From contig NW_003154745.1 of assembly GCF_000003605.2 (NCBI RefSeq), forward strand, positions 96,592-160,591: a DNA stretch of 64,000 nucleotides, given 5' to 3'. Of this stretch, positions 32,204 through 44,456 are shown one piece after another (the first letter of the stretch is position 1; each line of letters begins with the position of its first letter). Position numbers and translations under genes: made by a program. Source of the stretch: Saccoglossus kowalevskii. Taxonomy: Eukaryota; Hemichordata; Enteropneusta; Harrimaniidae. Under the pieces are notes generated by a model, which was not told where the DNA came from, did no database searches, and saw only the letters and a list, made by a program, of their open reading frames with translations.

Positions 32204-32750
32204 ATTGTGAAAGACTAGAGTGAATCTAACAGGTGGTTGAAGGTTACAATGCAATCTGTATAAGAAAGCAATCATTTTTCTTGATTTTGGCGAAAAATGT
32301 GCACACGTTTATGTATATTGCTCTCTTTTCTATGTTAATTTTGGATCAAATAAACAATTTTTTTCAAAAAAAAAGATTTGAAACAAAATAATGCTGGTTT
32401 ATTTCATGAAAGGTGACTTTCTCGCCCAAATTTGTCTACACTTTTATCTTATATTCTTCAATATTTCTGGAAATGAACCCTAATTTTGGAGCCAACCGAC
32501 AAAAGTCAGTTGAGTCAGTTTTCAGTTTTTACTTAAAAAAAAATTTGGCTATTTTTGTCCAAATCTTCTGAAAAAAAAGTACATTGAAAATGACACAGTC
32601 CCGTTAAATTTTTGATAGGTGTCTTTGAGCTCATCATATTAAAGCGGAGGGGTTGTCGCGAGCGTGTCCTTGAAACTTGAGTTCCAAGTGGCGTTTACAA
32701 CAGATTGTTTATTTACATCAAAACATGTGTTCCGTGTAGTAGTAATATGG

Positions 32751-33758
32751 CCAAAAATAAAAACAGCCGTTATTCGGCTATCTTTGATTATGAAACACAC
32801 TGATATGTATGATGTATGTGCCAAATACGAATGAAAATGGTACATAAATTGTGGAAGTAGTAAGGCCAAAAAGTCAGATGGCTGTCAATCGGCCATCCTT
32901 GACCAGATTTTAAAACAAATTGTCATGGACATGCATCCTAACATGTATAAAGTACATGTATGTGCCAAATTTGAATGAAAACTGAGCACGTTCAAAATAC
33001 CGCATAAAAAAATAAAAAACAAGATGCCTACCAGTCGACCATCTTTGATCCAATTGCGAAATAAATCATCATGGACATGTCTCCTAACATGTATAATCCA
33101 TGTACCAAGTTTGAATGACAACTGACAAAGCATGTCCAAAATACAACATTTTCAAAAAAACAAGATGGCTGCCAGTCGGCCATTTTGAATCAAATCGCTA
33201 AACCACTGCATGTGCATAAGTACCACATAAGGTACTAGGCATATGCAAAGAATGAACGGAATCAGCCCACAGGATTCTGAAATATGACTCTGGACAGACT
33301 GACGGACGGACGGACGGACGGACTCGGGAACTCACGGACGTTCGGGGACATGTATCCTAACATGTATGATCTATGTATTAAATTTGAATGAAAACTGACA
33401 AAGCATGTCCAAAATACAACATTTTCAAAAAACAAGATGGCTGCCAGTCAGCCATCTTTGATCCAATTGTGAAATAAATCGTCATGGACATGTATCCTAA
33501 CATGTATAATTTATGTACCAAGTTTGAATGAAAACTGACAAAGCATATCCAAAATACAACATTTTCAAAAAACAAGATGGCTGCCAGTCGGCCATTTTGA
33601 ATCAAATCGCTAAACCACTGCATGTGCATATGTCCCACATAAAGTACTAGGCACATGCAAAGAATGAATGGAATCGGTCAAGACGCACGAACGCACGCAC
33701 AGACGGAGATCGAATTATAAGTCCCCGTTTTCGGACTTCGTCTAAACGGGGACTAAAA
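32751..33758 (+). mobile_element. Tandem-core/hairpin element, family G (ATGGC-type), with full 3' end
   Basis: Core units of roughly 110-160 bp repeat the phrases CAAGATGGCTGCCAGTCGGC, CATTTTGAATCAAATCG, and TTTGAATGAAAACTGA...CATGTCCAAAATACAAC (about five partial or complete units). A (GACG)n tract lies at 33298-33323 inside and another C/G-rich tract near 33682-33706. The element closes with a hairpin at 33720-33754 whose arms are AGTCCCCGTTT and AAACGGGGACT. The architecture matches family P despite unrelated sequence. Confidence 0.72.
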
Positions 33759-34529
33759 AGGGAACTGATGGTGAAAAGGTTAAGGGAGAACCTCTTTAAT
33801 AATGCAATGATTCAATTGCAGAGATATTAATACTATTTAAGGTCTAATTTTGACTGAATTTCTTAGAAAAGATTAAGGATTTTAATTTCAGGAAATCTGA
33901 AGAGGTTATGTGGGCGATCATTGTTAGTCCATACAATTGATGTAGAAAGGAAGATTATTCAGGAAAGCTTTCATTTTAACAAAATGAAAGTTTCAAAATG
34001 TTGATTCAATGTGAACAATGATTGATTGTATAATCACAAAAGTATACAAAAACAGCCTTGTACCATATTGACTTAGCATCATAAGAAGGGTCATATCTAG
34101 AGTGCAAGTAAAGTTCAAAGACATATGATGTTAGCAAGCGATCCATTTCATTATCTTCAATGAAAATCACGTTTAATACTGAATTTGATGAAAACGCGAA
34201 ATGAAAAAGAAAGAAAAAGGATAAATCGTGCAGTAACTCAGTGTTCCTGCGTGTCAAATATTGCCTAACAATAATTCCAGCACAATTTTAATTAGTCTAC
34301 TTGGCATATTTAATTAGCTAATTAATATGCACACAGTATAAGATACTTTCTTTACATATTCATCTACAAAAACAGCATGTACAAAAGTTAATACATTTTA
34401 TGCAACTTAGCTAATTAAAATACAGATTAATTAAAAGCTATTATTAGATATCGATCTACACAAACAGCAATCATGTACCACGTTTTGCAAAGATACACAA
34501 TAAACATGCTATTCAATGTAACTTTAATA

Positions 34530-34690
34530 CCTAATTAACATGCACAAATTTGTGCCAAAATCTAACCAGATCTGGTGTCCATGATATAGTTAGTAATTGT
34601 TTTCCAAGTTTTATTCCAATCCAGCCAGTTGCTCTTGAGATATCAATGGAACACATAGAATATAAACACGGACAAATAAAGAGTACAATT
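34530..34690 (+). mobile_element. Family K fragment
   Basis: Shares the phrase GCTCTTGAGATATCAATGGA and the following AACACATAGAATATAAACAC region with the two better copies, but lacks the microsatellite and hairpin. A 61-codon frame overlapping it has no support. Confidence 0.45.
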
Positions 34691-35484
34691 ATAATGTTCT
34701 TGCCTATTATCAGTCTCTTTCTTCAAAAGAAGTGACCTAAAATTGTTTTTGAGCAATAAACAATGTATTCATGGAAAATGTAGGCACAGGGACATTAGAG
34801 TTTGCCTTGGTAGCCTTCCAAAATACACATATACTTAATATTACTCCTATGCTAGGATAATTTTATTAAATATGGCCTTGAAATCGAATGCCCTTCAAAC
34901 TCTGAAGTTCAAGACTTGGAAATAGGGATACTTACAAGTTTACTGGTCAAACTAAAAACATACCGGTACTATTGTGAATGCTATAGTTAGTTACAAGTTC
35001 ACTGATCAAACTGAAAGCACTATAACCAATCAGCCCACAGGGAAACAACTAGCCAATGAGTTAGATAATTAACTTGGACATACATGTCTCTAAGTTGTAA
35101 ATTGGCATTTAACTCTGAGTGATTACTGAGATGAAACCTTGAACTGGGTCTGACCAGTCAACTTCATTATCATTTATCAATCTACAAAAAATTGCTGACT
35201 AACAACAATAATGATAAATTTGTTGTACTTTTTAAAATACATCTGCTAGGTTTACTGGGGAGAATTTTATCAGAGCAAAAGCTATTGCAAGATTTATGTT
35301 TTTCTCTAAGAAATAATTATACTTTTATAAACATATTCTCCTGCCATGAAATATTATTGCGTTCAAAGTATTAAATCTATGAAAAGACCTGATAATAATG
35401 TGGCCACTAACTGCATTAAGAAATTGTGTGTTTGACAATAACACTACAACCAAATACTTTGGCTGAAATTTATAATAGGAGGCA

Positions 35485-35521
35485 TATGTAATGTAATGTA
35501 ATGTAATGTAATGTAATGTAA
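35485..35521 (+). repeat. (ATGTA)n pentanucleotide repeat
   Basis: About seven units followed by an AT-rich tract. Confidence 0.93.
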
Positions 35522-37944
35522 TATATATTATAATATGTATAATATAATAATATCAAACAATGAGCTACCAACACTTCTAATAATGTCACAATCATTTTTA
35601 ATAAAGAATAAACAAATTGACTAAACAAATTATTTCTAATAGTAGGATACAAATTTGAATTCAAAACAACAAGCACATGATATAATCATACTTTTTTATA
35701 TATCACAGTACCATGGAAACAGCCTATATGATAATCTTGGCAAGAAAACATTATTGGCTAGAGATGATAAATGATTAAATCATATAGTCACGTCATTTTA
35801 GGATCATAGCTTCAAAATTAATACAATTTGTTACACGAAAGGTATTCAAAATGCAGAGTTTCTTCAGGGATTATGTTCGACTTGTATTTTTACATTTTTA
35901 CTGAGCTTAGAACAATATACTCGACAGAATATGGCAAAGAGAACACCTGTAGCAGAGGTTTACTTAACAATGAAAACTTTTAAGAAGCTTAGTCGTAGGT
36001 AGTATATTAAACGAACTCAATAGAGCAGCCCCTGATGGCTATCATTTAAACATGATGTGATTTGCAGTTGGTTTTTGGTATTGCCAAAAGTTATTTGTCG
36101 ACAGTGAATAATTTAATGCAACTGAATATTTGACATATTAAAAAGTAGTTTATATCCATTGGCAAAAAAGTATTTAACTGGGACCTGGATTTATTCCACT
36201 TTATTTCATGAGCTGTTTTTTTTTTTTTCTTTGCTTTTTAAATTATTACCTAATTTATCAGTCTGCTACCTACTTCACAGATGGTTTAAGCCGAATTTAT
36301 CTTAAAGTTTGTTTATGTGGACCAATATATTCCCAAATTAAAAATAGCTTAATTTGAATGTCTTAGCATGGTGAAAAAACAACGGTTGCATGAAGTGTTG
36401 CAAAAAATGTTTTCCCGGCCTTGATTTCAGAATGCCCTGGGAACAAAAAATGGCTCTCCTGAAAATGTGAATGATTAATGGTGCTGAGCTACTAAAATCT
36501 ATTGAAATGGTATGGATTGGAGAGATGATTAACTCTTCTCATGAACAGATGTGAATGAAAGATCAGGATGATTTTCAATAGATAAGATACCTTGGGCACT
36601 GTGAATACGGTTTAATTTACACTACTAGAAATTTTCACGATTTTAACTTTTTTTTTAAGATTTCAGGGGTTTTGTTAAGAGTCGGCAAACCCAAATTTCC
36701 TGTCTACTTCCCCTGGACCGCCTACGTCACCATCGCTGCAGTATTTTGCACTGCCGAAAGCCTTTTTATTATTTTTTGGCCTTTTGTTACAGGATGCTGG
36801 CCTGCTATTAAATACATTTGTGAAACCCCTGAGATTTTAAAAAATTTTTGCAAAAATCACTCGAGAACCCTAGAGACATATTTACTGCTACAAAATTACA
36901 TGATTCTTGACAAGTAGAAGCAGGAAATAGAAAAATAGTTCTGTAAAATCATATGATATTAATATTAATGACAACTGATTGAGACTATTGTCAGTATTAT
37001 GCACATAATATAAGTGAAATCAGCCGTTTTAAATATTTTGTATTTTGTAATATATAGGAGAGACTGCAGATGCCCGCCACATAGTTTTACTTCACACACA
37101 ACTACACAGCTGTTTTTATGTGCTAACAGTAAAGCTCCTGGTTTTATATATGGCCCAAACACTTTTGGTAGAAATGATTCATGCATGCCAGCTCATGTTA
37201 TTTTCAGCCATTATTCAGTCACTCCAAAAAATGAGTAATTATTCTTATTAGTTCACATTGATGAAAGAGAAAATATCATAGGATTATATTTATACGTATT
37301 ATGACTTTACCAATTGGGAGATCACATTTTTGCCTGCGATTTTGGCTCCATGGCTGCAGCTAGACATTATAACACGACTTGGCAAATGTTCAGTTCACTT
37401 TGTCTGTGTCTAGCCCTGTTTTAATAGTTTTCTATTTGAAAATGAAATTTGATACCAGCCTTTCAGCAATAAAGAAAATATTATCTTTACTCATCTATGG
37501 AATATTGACATTTACCTATGTAGGTATATATAAATGGAGCAAGTAAACATAACTGAATACACAGTATGGTAATTTCTACAGAGGTAAATTAGTTCTGTTG
37601 TATAAAAAAGCTGATAGGAAAAACTTAAAACTTGAAACAGAATTAAAGGGGAAGCCTAGGCAAACAACTGCTTCCAGATGAATGAGCTCCACAAATGTAT
37701 TTATAGAATTTTTATATAACTTTTCACATCTCTAGATATTTAACATTTCAGCAGTATTACGTAGTCCACCATCTTGATATTTCAGCAAAGAACTATGGGT
37801 AAAGCCCCTCCCCCCTAGCCACTTTTGTGAAAAATTGAGACAAGCCACATGACGGTCAAAATAGCTCTGCTGCTATACAAATACATTTCGGCAGCCAGGT
37901 TGAGCAACACACACCAATAAGACTTCTTCTTCAACAATTTGATA

Positions 37945-38214
37945 CAAAAGAAATTGAGCTGGTAATTTTCAAGAAGAACTCAAAAATAGCATTTTTTTTT
38001 TTACCAAATATGACAAAGGTATTCCCCAAAAATAGAGAATTGAAGATGTCGTCACAAAATGAACAAATCTGACAGAGGTCCACCCAAGCAATTGAGCTGG
38101 TAGTTTTCAAGAACAAGTAAAAAAAATGCAATTGTTGACAGACTACGAACGGACAATTACCAATATGAATAGCTAGGCAATGTAATCATCGATGACAGCG
38201 GAGCTAAAAACAAA
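37945..38214 (+). mobile_element. Family P element fragment with 3' tail
   Basis: About 1.5 core units (ACCAAATATGACAAAGGTAT, AGAGAATTGAAGATGTCGTC, GAACAAATCTGACAGAGGTC) followed by the tail with GATGACAGCGGAGCTAAAAA. The left arm of the hairpin is lost. A low-complexity T tract lies at 37991-38001. Confidence 0.6.
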
Positions 38215-38561
38215 ATTCCATTTTATTGGACTGAATTTTACAGTTGACAATGACAATCATCAATCCTTATTATATACTTCCATCTTGGGAGACAGTTATG
38301 TGACTTAATAAAGTTCACACCTGAATTAACACTTGCTGAAATTGCCTAGTAACTAAGCAACTGTGATGTACACTCCAAAAATATAACAAGGCTATAAACT
38401 GTATTTTAGGAAATTACACTATAGGGACCATCATCTTTTCTGATTTTGAAAATGTTCACTGTACATAGAGTTATGATATAGCAAAAGGCGATAAATTAGA
38501 AGCGGAAATTAGGAAATTCATTGTTTGAAAGAATAATTGAAAAATTAAATAGTCTACAAGC

Positions 38562-39480
38562 AGCCTCTCGGCTGAGATAGCTCCACTGTTAGCAATGTAC
38601 ATTATGTAAGTTATCATGAGACAAGTCATTCTCAATGACATAGTCCCTGTCATGTTTTTAGTGACTTTGTCAAACAATGTTTAAATATTAGTATTTAACA
38701 TTAACTACAAATGTGCATGAAACAAGTATAAAGACTAAGTTTGAATGAAATTGGTCATGGCATGCTCCAGAAACTGTTAATGACATGTCCAAATGTTGAT
38801 TTTTGGGACAATTAATGGTTGTCAGTTTAAGGTCAACAAAACAGAACAAAGCGATATTTACATGTATCATGACTTGTGATGTACCAACTTTGAAAAAAAA
38901 ACAAAACATTTAACCCATTATATCTTGCCTTCGCACAAAAGTTAACTTAAATCTGTACAATCATCTCTGTAAAATGAGCAGAACATTCATAAAAAACAAA
39001 ATGGCCTCCAGTCCGCCATCTTAAATCGAGTCGCGAAGAAAAATGATGTGCATCAGTAACCCACCATGACTGATATCAATGCCAAGTTTGAATGAAAATG
39101 GTGAAGGCATGTCAGAAACGGTTGATGACATGTCCAAATGACTAAGTCCGACGGGGACTAGGTAAAATGAACTAATAGGTGTATCTGAGGTACCTACATG
39201 TATATAGTCAAAGCAATCAGACTTGAGTTTTTTAACAAGAATTCAAAAATATCACTTTTTACCAAAAATTACAAAAATATTCCTTGCAATTAGATAATTG
39301 AAGATAACATCATGAAATGAACAAATCTGGGACAGATCTACCTGAGGTACTTATATGTATAGTATCAAAGCAATCAGACCTACGGTTTTTAATAAAAAGT
39401 CTAAAATATCACTTTTTACCATAATGACAAAAATATTCATCAAAATTAAAGAATTGATATCATCACTAAAAAAATTTCTT
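38562..39480 (+). mobile_element. Composite of family P and family G elements
   Basis: It starts with the family P left end (AGCCTCTCGGCTGAGATAGC) at 38562. It then switches at about 38620 to family G: left-end palindrome GTCATTCTCAATGAC, core units with GGCCTCCAGTCCGCCATCTT, and a short hairpin AGTCC-GACGG-GGACT at 39152-39166. About two family P core units follow (39200-39470). This looks like nested or recombined elements. Confidence 0.6.
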
Positions 39481-40429
39481 ATGGAGTCATTGTAACATTG
39501 CACTATGGGATACAAATAAAAATGGTTTCATTTTGTCTCAAAACGTATCACTGGTTGCATCTATTTTGTCAGGTTCCACAACTGAGGGTCTACTTTAAAT
39601 ATTTCATGGTTGAATTTTAGATAAATTACATTGCTGCTGTCACCCAACCATACTGACTGTGAATAACACACGAGTTAAGAATTGTATCAAAATATTTGTG
39701 TTATTAATAATTAATTAAAAGAAAGTTGTTTTGCAAATTGGTAATTTATTATTTTCAAGGGGGGGAAATATTCACTTTCAAACCTGGAGTGGGACAGACA
39801 AGAGTAAGACATTAAATATTAACTCAATTAAAGCAAAATTTATTTATAAAAATAACAAAGCCTTTATGTAAAATCAGGAAATAAATAAATAATTTAGTGA
39901 CATGCCACCATTCAATTTATCCTTTATATAGCCATCTTTACTCTGAATTAAAATTGAAATCTAGTAAAAACAAGCACTGTCATTCCATATTTAATAACAA
40001 ATTCCATTACACCAGCAGTGTTCCAGAAGTGTGGGAGTACATTTGGCTAAATAGTGCTGTGATTTGATCAGCTATTGATTGCACTGTACTGTAATGAGCT
40101 GAGCATATTTGGTTGAATCACTAACAAATGAAATGGGCAAGCAAAATTCTGTATATAGTATCATTGTACCGACATTGAAAGAAATAATAGACATCTCAGA
40201 AAAACAGTTAAAATGACATGCACCTGTAACCCAGTATGTATGATCCTGATACAAAGAAATGATGCCAGATACATTTACAGACTGTGATTTTAAGGTTTTA
40301 GACAAAATAACTGTCAATTGGACAAGTTTGATGTGTCGCACACAACCTATGGTATTCCTTACACAAGTATAGTACTTACATGTATGTGCAAACCATCAAC
40401 AAAATCAAGTGATATATTAGAGAGAAATC

Positions 40430-40720
40430 TGCTTCGACATGAATAAAACAAAATGGCTTCCAGTCAGCCATTTTTTTTTCGAACACTGAATCAGGCAATA
40501 TATTAGTGAGCCATCGACATGGATACGAGTAAAAACCAGTGAGACACTTTTGTTTTGAATTTGAAAAAAACTAATATGCATGATCATGATGCAAAGTTTG
40601 AATGAGATTGCACTGTTCACATTTAAGTATCAGAATTTAGCAATTTTAAGGCCCAAAATGGCCACCAGTCAGCCATACTTGATTAAATGATAATGAAAAT
40701 TGATGTGCATAGTGTACATG
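40430..40720 (+). mobile_element. Family G core-unit fragments
   Basis: Two divergent core units with AAAATGGCTTCCAGTCAGCC (40451) and AAAATGGCCACCAGTCAGCC (40656), plus AAAGTTTGAATGAGATTG. No hairpin end or microsatellite was found. Confidence 0.55.
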
Positions 40721-43700
40721 TCTGTAATGTGTCTTTTCAGCTAGTATGACAGTTTAGCTACCGGTAATTTACATATTGACAGTACAAAATTTCATCAACC
40801 ATTTGCACATGCTTACCCTCGATATACATGTAAATAATTAATAGTTTTTTTTGAACTTTACATATACATTATGTAACTGGAAAAATGTTATCACTTATAT
40901 CAGTATTTATTCAAAGAGGATATATTTTTTTATAATCACATTCAATGAATCTATCAATATTACATGTGCTTGCAAATTCATAGCACAGGTTACATTGACT
41001 TGTACTACGACTATATACAACTGTATGTGTACGTGTCACACTAGGTTAAGAGACATGTATATACTTATTAACCCATTTACCACAAATGCAATCTCTTACA
41101 TGTAGTTTAACATTCAAACCCTTTTCCTTCCTTTCCTCTCATAAATGAAAGTTGCCAGTATTGATTGGAAACAAGCTAAATATATGAGGAAGTGTGACTG
41201 CAACGTTTTAACAAAAACGTTTCATTATGATTCATGTGCTAACGCATGTACTTAATTGTGAGTCACATTCATTCAACCAGCTTTCTGTTGTAATGCTCTA
41301 GAAATACGCAGTTAAAAATGTTGTTTTTGTGTAATAGATGACAATGACTTGTCAACACCTCATTTGCTCGAAGGCACATCCACGTAAGCACAAGCACGCA
41401 AACCATTGTATGAAAATATCATTGAATTATCATTTATTTTAACTATATTTATTTATTTAATCACTTTGATTGGATTAGAAGCAGATTGGAATCGATTATA
41501 TATTGGATAGAATGCACACACAAAAACAAGACAACCAAAAACAAAATAACACTAAAAAATGAAAATGGCAGAAGAAAAAAGGATTTGTGACATCAATAAT
41601 CTAGGTGTTACTGTCTAGATTCAAAACAGATTAGGTACACCACTGTCATTTAAAGTGTATGCGCTAACTAATAGAGCAAATACAGTACATTGAAATACAT
41701 TGTGAACTACAATGTAATTATAGGCATATGCAGTGACTGGTTGGCAGAAACTGATAGTTTGCACCTAAAGATAAAATAACAAACGCAATGTTGTTATAGC
41801 AGATCGCGAGATAGTGATGATCAGTAGATGACTTACCATGATGGGCAAATATGAAAACAAATGATGTCCCAGTGCAATGGCCAAAGGGGTCTATGCATTT
41901 ATATTAATTCCTGCCTACTAAAGTACATTTTCATACATTCACCAGGATAAAAATAGGACAACGATGAGTGACGCTTGAAATGAACAACAGTGCGATATTT
42001 ATTCCCAGTAACTAAAATGAAAGAATCATTTTTGACCAAAAATGACAAAAATATTCTCTAAAAATAGTATGTATACAACCAGTATCTCAACTGCAGTGAG
42101 TCTGCAACCACAATTCAATTGAGTTAGAGCTAAATATAACATTCTTGGATATCTTCGAATTTGTAGAACAACCACTATACAATGTAGCTTTTATATTTTA
42201 TTCCTATATCTAAGCCTAAAGCAAAAAGTACATGCATTAAAGAATGATCGGCATGATCAAACACTTAAATGTGTCAGACTAAAAATCTAAGATTACAAAC
42301 TTAAAATATGAAACTGAAATGTCTTAATATGTATGTGTTAATATGGAATGCTACTCTCAAGTTTTTTTACACGACTTTCGTAACAATTATTCATTTTAGA
42401 ATTAGTCAACAGTATACGAATTTTTTGGGGTTCACTGTCAATCTGTTTTTTAAAAAAAAAATGGTAAAATAATATGCATGAAGCAGTGGCTTCCATAGAC
42501 CACAATGAAAACAAATTTGTAAATACTTCCAGACATCCAAAAGTCACAGTGCAAAATTTTGAGATATTGAGAAACATCTGTTCCACAGGAAATAATAGAA
42601 AAATGACCTAAAAAAACAGAAAACATGCTATTTTGACCCCATATTTTTATTCCATTTTCTTCATCCCCATGACGTGATCTATCAGATAGGTAAAAATGAA
42701 GAAAATAACAATATTTTTTCTTCTGTATGGCATTCTACCTTAAGAGATTCAACTGTAACATAATGATGTGATGAAATAGAGACAGGACAATTTTTATTGA
42801 AATTTATTAAATATTTAAAGATGCATAAAAGTATTCTCCAATGTAATGCTACTCCTTGTGTAGTTGATGGCATGCATGAGGAATCCTGAATCAGTTTTTG
42901 CTACATACATGTACAACATTTTATACCCAAATGTGCGGGATTACACTACATTATTCTATAGTTTATATTTTATTTATTTATTTACATTTTATTTCTTCTT
43001 TTTTTGTTGTCACTTTATGATATGAATGAATGAATAATTCAGAGAATGTGGCAAATAGCCATGGAAACATTGCCAAACAGAAAAAGTAGGTCTGCTCTTG
43101 AATACAATGGTGTGAAGGTAACCGTAGCAGTGCTTTCCTTGGAGTGTCAGTGAAATGCACGAATGCAATTAGAAATGTAATTAGAAATATAATTTTGTCA
43201 AAATAAAACAAAGCAAAATAATTTTCTGGTTAAATGTGTTCATGACGATCTATTTGTCTTTCTGCTGTTTATGGGGATCACCGCAGTCCTTGCTTAGAAA
43301 AAGATTCCATTCCTCACTTTTTGTTGTCAACTAAGATGATCATCTCAAAAATATCCAGCAAAAGCCCACCATACACTAAGATGAATAAAAATTGACGACA
43401 CCAAAAAGAATTTCTATGTGTATTGTTGTGTTGAAATTAAGATTTTATTTCATTCAGAGATCAGATAAGGGGGAAGCTAATCTTCTTGGACAACCTGACA
43501 ACTCCTGCATATAGAAGTTTTTTTTTATCAAAACTGACTCAGAAACGCAAGCTGCTTACAGTCTTATTTTTGAAATTAATCCTCAATTCAATCATATAAG
43601 CATTAAACTCAATGACAAGTGTTTCCTGATAGAATTATAGAAAATATAAGTCATACATTCCGAAAATCTCCCGTGCTGATCAACCCTGTTTGGATACCGG

Positions 43701-44087
43701 TATCTCTAGCAGAATTCGATAATTATTGTTAAAATCTAACTATTATAGGACTTTGTAATAATATAAATCAACAAAATTACTTAATTATGTAATCTAATTT
43801 GTAAACACAGTGACATTAAAGTATTTTCAAAATATAAGACATATTCTTGATTAGTGAGTGTTAAAAGTAGACGTTTTATGAAGCACCTGACCTAATTAAA
43901 TGAAATAAAATGAGTGAACTGTACAGGAAAATTCAATTGAAAAACCCTTCCTCAATATGCGTTATTTTATTATTCATGCAGGAAGTTGAATGCAATGAAA
44001 GGATATTTAAGTTTCCTCAGGAGATATTATTGTCTATAAATGTAACTCAAATAAATTTATTCAGGAATATTATATGCAAATGCATAG

Positions 44088-44456
44088 AATAGACCATTTT
44101 CCGTACACTGCGAGAATCACGCGTTATGCGTGAAATCGAACGTAAAAACAGGACAAACAAAGGTCATAGCGTCGTAGTCGCGTCAAACATCGCGTGGGAT
44201 TCGACAAACGCGAAAGTATTTTGGGGACATTTCCATGCTTAATAATGTGCTGTATACATTTCATGATAGGCAATTTCGATTAAGTAAGGGTATTCGGAAG
44301 CAATATTCCTCTGTCGAAGATCAGCCGGTCAGTGTGAGCTACGAAATAAGGAAATTCCAGTTCAAAATCAAATCGTTTGATTTTTGCGGCAGACGTTCGA
44401 CGCGCGTCTTTCATGCATCTCGCGAGATCTCGCAATTGTACGGAAAATCACCTATT
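44088..44456 (+). mobile_element. CpG-rich palindrome-ended repeat, copy 1
   Basis: A 369-bp unit with inverted ends: AATAGACCATTTTCCGTACA on the left and, on the opposite strand, AATAGGTGATTTTCCGTACA on the right. CpG content is far above the surroundings. The right arm contains the palindrome CGCGAGATCTCGCG-like core. A related copy in opposite orientation is at about 56038-56431. No transposase frame; target duplication unclear. Confidence 0.7.

Noticed and set aside
36672-36917. 81-codon plus frame VGKPKFPVYFPWTAYVTIAA
   Set aside because: Preceded by a TTTCAG acceptor-like site, but no family was recognised, no donor or partner exon was found, and it lies next to a dispersed repeat.
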